Below are positions 52,817-60,717 of a stretch of 64,000 nucleotides of DNA, one piece after another. Source of the DNA: Vibrio comitans (GTDB taxonomy: Bacteria > Pseudomonadota > Gammaproteobacteria > Enterobacterales > Vibrionaceae); assembly GCA_024346835.1 (NCBI GenBank), contig AP024867.1:930001-994000 (forward strand), in the 5' to 3' direction. Each line of letters opens with the position of its first letter. Within the stretch, counting starts at the first letter, position 1. The notes below the pieces were generated by a model. That model worked only from the letters and a program-made list of their open reading frames with translations, had not been told where the DNA came from and did no database searches. The translations under genes and the position numbers were made by a program.

Positions 52817-52855
52817 AAAAAAGAGCCAGTTTGTGTTAGACACAAGACCTGGCTT
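52817..52855. terminator. Stem-loop after the sugar transferase gene
   Basis: AGCCAG plus TTGTGT pairs with ACACAA plus CTGGCT around a short loop (52824-52854). A run of A precedes it, so the T-run is on the minus strand; on the plus strand there is no clear U-tract. It may be a pause or processing site rather than a full terminator before ugd. Confidence 0.5.
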
Positions 52856-52891
52856 GCTAAGTAATTGAAACCTTAATTTAGTGAGAATAAA

Positions 52892-54058
52892 ATGAAAATT
52901 GCTGTTGCAGGCACGGGCTATGTAGGTCTGTCTAATGCGATGTTGCTGGCTCAGCATCACCAAGTTATTGCGGTTGACATTGTTGAAGACAAAGTCAAAC
53001 TACTGAATAAAAAGCAATCACCGATAGTCGACGCCGAAATTGAAGACTTTTTAGCTAATAGAGCCCTCAACTTCACAGCTACGCTCGATGTAGAGACAGC
53101 TTACCAAGAAGCCGACTATGTTGTAATCGCAACGCCAACCGACTATGACGCAGAAACCAACTACTTTAATACGTCTTCAGTAGAGGCAGTGATTAAGCAG
53201 GTGATGAAGATCAATCCTAATGCTGTAATGGTGATAAAATCCACTGTTCCTGTGGGTTATACCGCTCGTATTAAGCAAGAGTTGGGCTGTGAAAACCTGA
53301 TCTTTTCTCCAGAGTTTTTAAGAGAAGGACGTGCGTTGTACGACAATCTCCACCCTTCACGTATTATCGTGGGCGAGTGTTCTGAGCGTGCTGAAACATT
53401 TGCCAATATGCTGGTAGAAGGCGCAGAAAAAGAGAATATCGAAGTATTTTATACAGGTTCTACGGAAGCTGAAGCAGTTAAACTGTTTTCGAACACCTAC
53501 CTTGCACTTCGCGTCGCTTACTTTAATGAGTTGGACACTTACGCTGAAGCACACGGCCTAGACACTCGCCAGATCATCGAGGGTGTGGGGTTAGATCCTC
53601 GCATTGGTACCCACTATAACAATCCGTCATTTGGCTATGGGGGTTACTGCTTACCTAAAGATACCAAGCAGCTTCGAGCCAACTATGCGGATGTACCGAA
53701 CAACATTATTGGTGCCATTGTAGATGCCAATACCACGCGTAAAGATTTTGTGGCTGACTCGATACTAAAACGCAATCCAGAGCAAGTGGGTATCTATCGG
53801 CTGATCATGAAAGCAGGTTCGGATAACTTCCGTGCATCATCGATTCAGGGGATCATGAAGCGACTGAAGGCAAAGGGTATTGAAGTCGTAGTGTATGAAC
53901 CTGCTCTTGATGAAGCCGAGTTTTTCCATTCTTCAGTCATTAAAGATCTTGAAGAGTTTAAATCTATGTCGGACGTTATCGTTTCTAACCGCATGGTAGA
54001 AGAGTTGGCAGACGTAGAAAGCAAGGTATACACACGAGATCTATTTGGTTCGGATTAA
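52892..54058 (+). CDS. ugd: UDP-glucose 6-dehydrogenase
   Basis: 388 residues. NAD-binding GTGYVGLSNAMLL (7-19), STVPVG, SPEFLREGRA, and the catalytic-Cys motif YGGYCLPKDTKQL with Cys near 253. It oxidises UDP-glucose to UDP-glucuronic acid, which would give the polysaccharide an acidic sugar. It uses the product of galU downstream. A close paralog lies in inverted orientation at the right edge of the window. Confidence 0.95.
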   Translation: MKIAVAGTGYVGLSNAMLLAQHHQVIAVDIVEDKVKLLNKKQSPIVDAEIEDFLANRALNFTATLDVETAYQEADYVVIATPTDYDAETNYFNTSSVEAVIKQVMKINPNAVMVIKSTVPVGYTARIKQELGCENLIFSPEFLREGRALYDNLHPSRIIVGECSERAETFANMLVEGAEKENIEVFYTGSTEAEAVKLFSNTYLALRVAYFNELDTYAEAHGLDTRQIIEGVGLDPRIGTHYNNPSFGYGGYCLPKDTKQLRANYADVPNNIIGAIVDANTTRKDFVADSILKRNPEQVGIYRLIMKAGSDNFRASSIQGIMKRLKAKGIEVVVYEPALDEAEFFHSSVIKDLEEFKSMSDVIVSNRMVEELADVESKVYTRDLFGSD

Positions 54059-54159
54059 GAATTAAGAAAAGCCTAGCAACGGAAGTCATAGTGTTCATTT
54101 ATTTTTGTCTCGGTTAGCTAGGACAAATGAGATTTGAGGTGTGTGCACTCTATACGTTA

Positions 54160-54182
54160 TTTAAGCAAAGGCTTTGCTTAAA
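54160..54182. promoter_or_regulatory. Perfect inverted repeat between ugd and galU
   Basis: TTTAAGCAAAG and CTTTGCTTAAA, 11-base arms with one base between. Too tight for a normal RNA hairpin loop, so it is more like a dimeric protein binding site than a terminator. It lies 34 bp before the galU start. Confidence 0.45.
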
Positions 54183-54216
54183 CCCCTCAATATATTGATT
54201 GATATAGAGAATAATA

Positions 54217-55095
54217 ATGATTAAACATTGTTTATTTCCTGCCGCTGGCTACGGAACACGTTTTTTACCGGCAACAAAATCAATGCCGAAAGAAATGATG
54301 CCTGTTGTGAATAAACCTCTCATTGAGTATGGGGTTGAAGAAGCGATTGAAGCGGGTATGAGTAGCATGTGTATCGTCACTGGTCGCGGTAAGCATTCTT
54401 TGATGGATCACTTTGATAAGAACTACGAGCTAGAGCACCAAATTCAAGGCACTAACAAAGAAGAGTTGCTAGATAACATCAGACACACCATAGACTCAGC
54501 AGACTTCACTTACATCCGTCAGCGTGAAATGAAAGGTTTGGGGCATGCCATTCTGACTGGACGCGAACTTGTCGGTGATAAACCCTTTGCTGTGGTCTTG
54601 GCGGATGATCTTTGTGTGCATGAACAGGAAGGTGTGCTTAGTCAGATGGCTGCACTTTATAAGCAGTTCCGCTGTTCTATCGTTGCGGTTCAAGAAGTGC
54701 CTGAAGACGAAACACACAAGTACGGTGTTATCAAAGGCGAAATGATTAAAGATAACATCATTCGTGTTGATGACATGATAGAAAAGCCAGAACAAGGGAC
54801 TGCGCCTAGTAATCTAGCAATCATTGGCCGTTATATTCTAACACCTGATATTTTTGAGTTGATTGAAGCTACTGAACCTGGAAAGGGCGGAGAGATCCAA
54901 ATTACCGATGCATTATTAAAACAAGCGAAATCAGGATGTGTGTTGGCGTATAAGTTTAAAGGTAAGCGCTTTGACTGTGGTAGCGTAGAGGGTTATATCG
55001 AAGCAACTAACTACTGCTATGAGAATGTTTACGCGAAAGATAAGCAGGCTAATGAGCTAGGTAAACAGTCTACACATAAAGAGTCTATTGCTTAG
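54217..55095 (+). CDS. galU: UTP-glucose-1-phosphate uridylyltransferase
   Basis: 292 residues. Signature AAGYGTRFLPATKSMPKEM (about 8-26), VLADDLC with the metal-binding Asp, and IEKPEQG. It makes UDP-glucose for Ugd and for glycosyltransferases. Last gene of the plus-strand polysaccharide locus, followed by a strong terminator. Confidence 0.96.
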   Translation: MIKHCLFPAAGYGTRFLPATKSMPKEMMPVVNKPLIEYGVEEAIEAGMSSMCIVTGRGKHSLMDHFDKNYELEHQIQGTNKEELLDNIRHTIDSADFTYIRQREMKGLGHAILTGRELVGDKPFAVVLADDLCVHEQEGVLSQMAALYKQFRCSIVAVQEVPEDETHKYGVIKGEMIKDNIIRVDDMIEKPEQGTAPSNLAIIGRYILTPDIFELIEATEPGKGGEIQITDALLKQAKSGCVLAYKFKGKRFDCGSVEGYIEATNYCYENVYAKDKQANELGKQSTHKESIA

Positions 55096-55131
55096 TTGAA
55101 CGGATACAAAAAGCTCTCCTTTCGAACGAAT

Positions 55132-55173
55132 AAAAAAACGCCTTCTTGTTTTATCACTAGAAGGCGTTTTTTT
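55132..55173. terminator. Strong bidirectional intrinsic terminator after galU
   Basis: A7-CGCCTTCT (55132-55146) pairs with AGAAGGCG-T7 (55159-55173) around a 12-base loop. The A-run and T-run allow function in both directions. It marks the end of the RfaH-controlled operon. Confidence 0.9.
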
Positions 55174-55410
55174 GTTATGTCATTTCACATACTCATCAAA
55201 TCATAAAAGGCTTCCCATTTAGCGCATAACGAATGGACACATAGGGCTTATCAGCAACCTTCCCTAAAAAGTAAGTAGTTTTTACCCGGATCTGTCACAA
55301 AATAGATATCGTGTGCAAATGTCAGAAATTATCAGTGTTTATAGTGAGATGAGTGTTGTCATAACGTTATCAATTGGTTATGTTGGATTTACACTTGTTG
55401 CACATAGAAT

Positions 55411-57489
55411 ATGGATGTTCTTTTGTACAAATACTTACTACGACGCTTAATTGCGTATGCATTTCTTATCCACAGTAGCGCTTCCATGGCAAATGTGGAC
55501 ATTTTACCCTCCCAGCAAGGCTTTAGTGGCCTTATATTTACCCCCAATGCTCAAACTTTAGAAACAGGCAGAGGCAGTGCTCAGTTTGCTCAGGGGGTTC
55601 CTTATCGTGGGAGTATAGAGAAGCTCGATAGTTGGTATGTCAACGCTGGTGTCTTTCCTCATCTGGAAGTCGGGGGCCGGATTGTTCTTCAGGACTACGA
55701 ATGTAATGAATTTTTAGAGTCGGGGTGCAATAGAGATTTGTCAGCGACGGCAAAATTCCAACTTCCTTACCTTGAAGATTTGACCGGTTTCAACCTTGCC
55801 TTCGGCGCACAAGATATTGGCGGTGCGGCTAGTAAGTTTGATGCATTTTTTGTGGTCGCTGATACTGAAATAGAGGCCTTTAACTTGCGTGTCAGTGGTG
55901 GTTACGGTCAGTCAGACTTAAGCCTAGGCGTGCTTGATGGACCGTTTGCAGGAGCGGAATGGCAACCATTTGATTTTTTTCAACTTGTAGGTGAGTACGA
56001 CGCACAGGAATTTAATGCCGCTTTTCGCCTAATTACGCCAAGGGATATGCTGCCTTACGGAGCGCAACTTGCTGCTCAATATCAGCTCTACTCTGGTCAT
56101 GAAAACCAAGACCAGACCCTATGGGGTATTAGTGCCTCTGTACCTTTCTTTGGCGATACCTTCACACGCAAAAAGTACTCCGATATCAAGCCTAACTCAC
56201 AAACACAAGTTGAAACTGAACTAGCTAAAGGTGATGCAAGTAGCCTCACTCAACTTATCGGTAAGCTTGAGCAAGAAGGGTTTGTGAATATCCAAGTTGG
56301 TAGTAATTTAGACACGTTAGTGATTGCGCTAGAAAATAAACGTTATCAGCATAATACGATGGATGGTGCAGGTGTCGCTATAGGGATTATTGCGGCCAAT
56401 TCTGGTGAAGGTCTTTTTGCTGGCTTAGCTCGCGGTAACAATAGTTCTCAAAAAGTAGAACTGGTGCTTCTGAAAAACAAAATCCCAATGCTTTCCATCA
56501 ATACAGAGCTTAATTGCTATCGTGACTTTTTGAAAAGTGGCACTGTGTGTGAACAAATCGAATTCTCCAGTCAAGACCTCAGTGCAAGACTCGATCAAAC
56601 GCAGTGGCGTTATGAAACCGTCAATGATGGCTTTGGTTACAGTGAGATTATTTTCTCGCCAGTGATGAACTACGCCGTAGCTACTGAGTATGGCTTCTTT
56701 GACTATTCCATTGGGCTGGGGACTAACCTATATACGCCGCTCTGGAAAGGTGCTGCGATCGATGTTCGGCATATCTTACCTATTGCAAACAGCGATGATT
56801 ACGAGGACGGTTATTGGGAGCCAGATGCTTTAGAAAATGAAATTGACCGCGCCTTGATTCACCAAGCTTTTCGTCTTCCAGCCAACACAATGACCCTGTT
56901 TAGTGCTGGCCTCGTTAAAGGCGACTACTACGGAGGGCAAAACGAAACTCAGTGGTACAGTGCTAGTGGTATGCACAACCTAGGCTTTGAAGCAGGTTAT
57001 TTTACCGCGAAAGACAGTATTGATACAGAAGATAAATCTCCGCTTCTTGCCCATTATCGACTTTCTGTTGCTCAGTGGAATTGGCAAATGCAGGTGCAAG
57101 GTGGTGAGTTTTGGGCTGGCGATCAAGGGGTAAAAGCAACCTCGAGTCATTGGCTTGGTGACACACGCTTAGACGCTTCCTATTTGAACAGTGAGAGCGA
57201 ACAGTTCGTAACCTTGAATGTTTCCATCCCTCTTACGTTCTGGCGTGGAATGCAACCGGATTATTTGACCGTACGCGGCGTCAGCGAATGGAACTTTGGC
57301 GTGCAGACCCGCGTTGGGGAGTCGCATAATCAGTTGAATACAGGACTCGGTCAAACGGCGAACAACTATCACAACCTAGATAGACAGTACTTTAATAGAG
57401 CGCGCTTAAGCCCGAACTACTTTGAAAATAACTCGATTCGTTTACGAAATGCGTATTTGCGCTATTTGGATGAAGTGGTATACGAGTAA
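55411..57489 (+). CDS. YjbH family outer-membrane protein (exopolysaccharide-associated)
   Basis: 692 residues. A hydrophobic leader (about 11-27, LIAYAFLIHSSASMA) precedes NVDILPSQQGFSGLIFTPNA, the usual YjbH start where a signal peptide is cleaved. The rest is rich in alternating beta-strand patterns (GLVVNP-type barrel strands) with repeated GxWxxxx-like segments, typical of the large predicted outer-membrane barrel. In E. coli yjbH belongs to the yjbEFGH exopolysaccharide operon; here it stands alone beside the capsule locus. The gap at 55174-55410 should hold its promoter. An exporter or anchor for a polysaccharide is inferred from family and location. Confidence 0.8.
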   Translation: MDVLLYKYLLRRLIAYAFLIHSSASMANVDILPSQQGFSGLIFTPNAQTLETGRGSAQFAQGVPYRGSIEKLDSWYVNAGVFPHLEVGGRIVLQDYECNEFLESGCNRDLSATAKFQLPYLEDLTGFNLAFGAQDIGGAASKFDAFFVVADTEIEAFNLRVSGGYGQSDLSLGVLDGPFAGAEWQPFDFFQLVGEYDAQEFNAAFRLITPRDMLPYGAQLAAQYQLYSGHENQDQTLWGISASVPFFGDTFTRKKYSDIKPNSQTQVETELAKGDASSLTQLIGKLEQEGFVNIQVGSNLDTLVIALENKRYQHNTMDGAGVAIGIIAANSGEGLFAGLARGNNSSQKVELVLLKNKIPMLSINTELNCYRDFLKSGTVCEQIEFSSQDLSARLDQTQWRYETVNDGFGYSEIIFSPVMNYAVATEYGFFDYSIGLGTNLYTPLWKGAAIDVRHILPIANSDDYEDGYWEPDALENEIDRALIHQAFRLPANTMTLFSAGLVKGDYYGGQNETQWYSASGMHNLGFEAGYFTAKDSIDTEDKSPLLAHYRLSVAQWNWQMQVQGGEFWAGDQGVKATSSHWLGDTRLDASYLNSESEQFVTLNVSIPLTFWRGMQPDYLTVRGVSEWNFGVQTRVGESHNQLNTGLGQTANNYHNLDRQYFNRARLSPNYFENNSIRLRNAYLRYLDEVVYE

Positions 57490-57968
57490 TAACCTAGGGG
57501 CTGATCTTCGTTTTGTATTCTGTGAAGTGCGAATTATTGAAACCAGCCCCAAATAGTGAATGTGGAACTTTACGGTGCGCAGCTCAATCGTCATGGTAGT
57601 TTAAATGTTTTGAGACTTGGCATACTGCTTATTCAAGAATGGACTATTGTGATTTAGGGTTATCTTTTTTGTTCCATGTGTATTAGATGACGCACCCATT
57701 TCAAATGGCGAAAATTGTGAGAAAGTGGAAAAAGCTGGAAGACGAGCCTGTAAAAGACACGCTGTAACTCAGAAACAGACACACTGTTTTCAAGTAAAGG
57801 GTAAGGCCTAACCCTTGGCATGACGAGCAATTCAATGCCCTCATCAAACTGTTTGATGGGGGCATTGTGGTTTCTAAGCAAATGAAAAATCATTGACTAT
57901 TAAGGCTGAGTCAGTCACCCAATCATCCGAGTGCTCGTTAAAGGGAGCATCAGGCTTGTAGCGCTTGG
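57490..57968. other. Gap with possible terminator and remnant coding
   Basis: GGGGCTG (about 57497) and CAGCCCC (about 57544) could pair over a long loop after the YjbH gene. The rest shows no clear gene apart from a weak minus-strand frame at 57660-57893. Confidence 0.4.
57660..57893 (-). CDS. Small hypothetical frame downstream of the integrase remnant
   Basis: 77 codons on the same strand as the integrase remnant, rich in Arg, Leu and His, with no recognised motif and no clear ribosome site. It may be a decayed part of the same lost mobile element. Listed only as a possibility. Confidence 0.2.
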   Translation of the reverse strand: MIFHLLRNHNAPIKQFDEGIELLVMPRVRPYPLLENSVSVSELQRVFYRLVFQLFPLSHNFRHLKWVRHLIHMEQKR

Positions 57969-58250
57969 TTAAGGGATCATCTTGTTCATCAGCTTATCGA
58001 ACGACGCGCCATCTCGCTGTGAGGCATTGGCCACATACGGCGCATACACATCAAACAACAATCTTGTATCACTATGACCGAGCATCTGAGATATATAGAG
58101 CGGATTCTCAAGCGCGGCAATATGCAACACCGCGGCTGTATGGCGGGTTTCATAAGCGCGACGTTTGGCAAGCCCCGCTTTTTTGAGCGTCGAATACCAA
58201 AGCTTTTTGCTGACCCAATGGGTATCCAGTGGCAATCCTTTATTGGTAAA
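57969..58250 (-). pseudogene. Tyrosine recombinase (phage-type integrase) C-terminal remnant
   Basis: About 88-93 residues corresponding to the C-terminal end of the catalytic domain: LPLDTHWVSKKLWYSTLKKAG, then YETRHTAAVLHIAALENPLYISQMLGHSD (with the box II Arg and the GHS motif) and RLLFDVYAPYV with the nucleophile-type Tyr. In the same frame a stop occurs at about 58253, just upstream, so the N-terminal domain and most of the catalytic domain are gone. The remnant of an integrated element. Confidence 0.85.
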
Positions 58251-58254
58251 CTAT

Positions 58255-59151
58255 TGGGCATTGCTTGATACTTTGGATAACCAATGGTCCATCAAGCTGT
58301 TTGAGGAAGAAATCATTGATGAGGTTACACAAGCATGGATCTGGGCTGATACCTTTGTCCAGAAGGACATCGGGCAGCTAGAGTTCTATCTAGACGATGT
58401 GGTGCTGAAAGAGTACGACGATAATCTGTTTTTCTTTCACTCCAATGGAAGCATGACCTATGTTGACAACCAAGAGAATGAAGAATACGGTGGTTACTGG
58501 TCCCAAACCTCTATAGACACAATTTTGGTGACCTTTGCTGATACTAGTACAGAGAATTGGACTCTAGTCGCGAAGTCTGAATACGATTGGACGATAGCGC
58601 GTGATGGATTCAATGAAACATTTGAAAATGTCACCTATATGGGTTCGAGTTATCCATGTATGGATGGGGATTCTGACTGGAATGACGCCCTCGACCAGCC
58701 TGATAGCTATGGTACTTTGTCAGAGTACAACACTGCGGTGAATGGTTGTCGTGTCAATGACAATCAATTCGTATTGGCGGATTTTACCGGTAACGGAAAT
58801 GAAACTTCTCGTTGGCAGATTATCGACCTATGGGGTATCGATAACGCAGTGATGGCCATTATCGAAGAAGAAGTGGTGTTTTATAGCGATGGTACGGGTC
58901 AATTTGAAACCGAAGACGAGGGTAACTTCTCGTTCAATTGGTTGATTGATGATGTTACAGGGCAAGTTGCCATGCAGATCACCCATCCAGATCTGATAGG
59001 GGCTGTTGATTTGTGGGATAAGGTTAATCAAGACGGAGATTACTCGTTGATTAAAACCTTCTGGCTCGACCCTACTTGGAGCAACCCAGCACCGGGTGAA
59101 GATGAAGCTGAAATCGCCTCGGGTGTCGTCCGCTTTGTAGGGTTTGAATAG
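58255..59151 (+). pseudogene. 5'-truncated gene of unknown function joined to the integrase remnant
   Basis: About 298 residues read through from 58255. The frame is open further left, to a TTG at 58165, but those first ~30 residues are antisense to the integrase remnant. The genuine sequence thus seems to start near 58255 without a start codon or signal peptide. It is acidic, rich in Trp and Asp, and has repeated short beta motifs (NGSMTYVDNQENEEYGGYWS, DGTGQFETEDEGNFSFNW) resembling secreted or lipid-anchored surface proteins. Function not recognised. A good terminator follows (59171-59210). Confidence 0.65.
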
Positions 59152-59570
59152 AGGAATTGAGAATTAAAGTAAAAATCGTCAGTCTAACCAACTGGCGATT
59201 TTTTTGTTTTACTACCGAAAAAGTGATGCTGAAACCAACCAAGGTACTCTTGAAACCGAAGTTCATCGCGAAACTGGAACTAAAAATTAGAATTGGATGG
59301 TAACGAGATACCGTTGATAATGTATGAGCTGACAGTTACTAGGGATGAAAGTGAAGACCATATACATGCGATTGAGTAGCTTGCTCTATTAGCGCTTTAG
59401 ATGCAATGACTCGAATTTAGATAGTCAGTGCGACACTCTTGGAAAGGTAGTTGGATGCTGATGTATTCTCCTGCTTCTCGATATTTCAGTGCTGGCAGTT
59501 GAGGGTGTCGTGCAGCTAGAATATGCAAGCTAAACTGACAGGAGATCACTTGAGATTATATGGAGAGGCG
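59152..59570. other. Intergenic stretch with terminator and no clear gene
   Basis: After the terminator at 59171-59210 there is about 360 bp without convincing coding capacity. It leads into the small membrane peptide gene at 59571. Confidence 0.5.
59171..59210 (+). terminator. Intrinsic terminator
   Basis: AATCG-t-CAGT, 7-base loop, ACTG-g-CGATT, followed by TTTTTGTTTT. It lies about 20 bp after the stop of the truncated gene. An A-run on the left side allows weak function on the other strand. Confidence 0.85.
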
Positions 59571-59678
59571 ATGACAACCATACTGTTGATAGCCATGCCC
59601 GTGCTTATCATTGGAATTAGTGCGTTGAACGCCCAGAGAATAGTTAAACTGGCCGAGCGCATTAATCACAACGCTTAA
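59571..59678 (+). CDS. Small membrane peptide candidate (35 residues)
   Basis: ATG at 59571 preceded by GGAGAG at 5-8 bp, then 35 codons and TAA. One hydrophobic segment (TILLIAMPVLIIGISAL, residues 3-19) followed by a basic amphipathic end (QRIVKLAERINHN). The strong ribosome site and single membrane segment are what real small membrane proteins look like, but there is no independent evidence. It lies 54 bp before the stop of the convergent DeoR gene. Confidence 0.5.
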   Translation: MTTILLIAMPVLIIGISALNAQRIVKLAERINHNA

Positions 59679-59731
59679 ACGATCCAATCATAATCGAATT
59701 TGTAATGGCATTACGCTACTGCTTTGAGAAG

Positions 59732-60487
59732 TCAGCTTACTGTACTACCAAGCATGAGCTTCACTTCATTTGAATGGCACATCTCTTTTAAATGCGTTGA
59801 TGCCGAATCGATAACAAGGGCATCAACATCACTGATTTTGGTGCAAAAAACAGAGGCATGTCGCTCCAATTTTGTTTGGTCTGCTACGATGATGCGCTGT
59901 TTTGAGTTATTCAAAATGAGTCGAGTGAGTTCGGCCTCTTCATAATTAAATTCAAGTAACTCGCCACGGTGGTTTATGGATCCTATACCACAAAACGCAA
60001 TATCGGCTCGAAAGCGATTAAGAAAGCTTGCCGTGCTATAGCCGGTTACGTCCCGCTGTTTGTTACGCACTAAGCCCCCGGCGAGCCACACTTCTGCATT
60101 ACTGTTTTCCAGCGCGATCGCCACATTAAGGTTATTCGTGATCGCTTTGAAGTGCAGTGCAGAGTCCACTTCACCTGCGATCATCGCTGTCGTTGAACCG
60201 TAGCCAAAGAAGATGGTTTGGCCTGCTGAAATCAGTTTGGCAGCGACTTTGGCGGCGGCTAATTTACCGTTAGCATTGCTTCTTATTCTTTGATTGAAGT
60301 GACTGTTATCGGCAGTAGCAGGCAAGGTTATACCGCCGTGTATGCGCCGTGCTTTTCCTTCTGCGCAAAGTGCATTGATGTCTCTACAAATCGTTTGAGG
60401 GGTGAGGTTAAAGAGTGCAGAGATCTCCCCGGTTGTGAGTGACCCTTTCGAATGCAACAACTGCAAAATCTTTTGTTTCCTGTTCAT
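59732..60487 (-). CDS. DeoR/GlpR-family transcriptional repressor
   Basis: 251 residues. N-terminal DeoR helix-turn-helix (about 5-57, with LTTGEISALFNLTPQTICRDI), then the sugar-phosphate-binding DeoRC domain (GYGSTTAMIAGEV, ITNNLNVAIAL, GGLVRNKQRDVTG, CGIGSI, VADQTKLER). It closely follows the layout of GlpR, which is released by glycerol-3-phosphate. It is divergent from a glycerophosphodiesterase gene, whose product would release glycerol-3-phosphate, so local control of that gene is likely. A GlpR-like inverted repeat lies in the shared gap. Confidence 0.9.
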   Translation of the reverse strand: MNRKQKILQLLHSKGSLTTGEISALFNLTPQTICRDINALCAEGKARRIHGGITLPATADNSHFNQRIRSNANGKLAAAKVAAKLISAGQTIFFGYGSTTAMIAGEVDSALHFKAITNNLNVAIALENSNAEVWLAGGLVRNKQRDVTGYSTASFLNRFRADIAFCGIGSINHRGELLEFNYEEAELTRLILNNSKQRIIVADQTKLERHASVFCTKISDVDALVIDSASTHLKEMCHSNEVKLMLGSTVS

Positions 60488-60643
60488 GTCAATTTCTCAC
60501 AATACGTTCAAACTAAACCCAAATGAATATATTGAAAGAGTATGAAAGAGAGATAACAAGCCTTGAATTGTATGGGGTTTTAGTTGTAACTGACTGTAAA
60601 TCAAACAATATTATATTGAACAAAAATTCATTATATCGCCTTT

Positions 60644-60671
60644 AATGTTCACTTGGGCGCAATCGAACATT
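60644..60671. promoter_or_regulatory. GlpR-like inverted repeat in the divergent promoter region
   Basis: AATGTTC (60644-60650) and GAACATT (60665-60671) are perfect inverted half-sites with a 14-base spacer. The half-site resembles the ATGTTCG/CGAACAT arms of E. coli GlpR operators, though the spacing there is shorter. It lies 47 bp before the lipoprotein start. Confidence 0.5.
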
Positions 60672-60717
60672 CATTTCTAACCCATAGTATGCCTCCATCT
60701 AAACAAGGAGACAGTCA

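Noticed and set aside
57834..57870. Hairpin at a GCCC/GGGC palindrome downstream of the integrase remnant
   Set aside because: The arms pair (CCCTCATCAAAC with GTTTGATGGGGG), but no T-run follows on either strand and it lies within a weak reading frame.
58165..58254. N-terminal 30 codons of the plus-strand frame
   Set aside because: They are exactly antisense to the integrase remnant, so they are not original coding sequence of the acidic protein.
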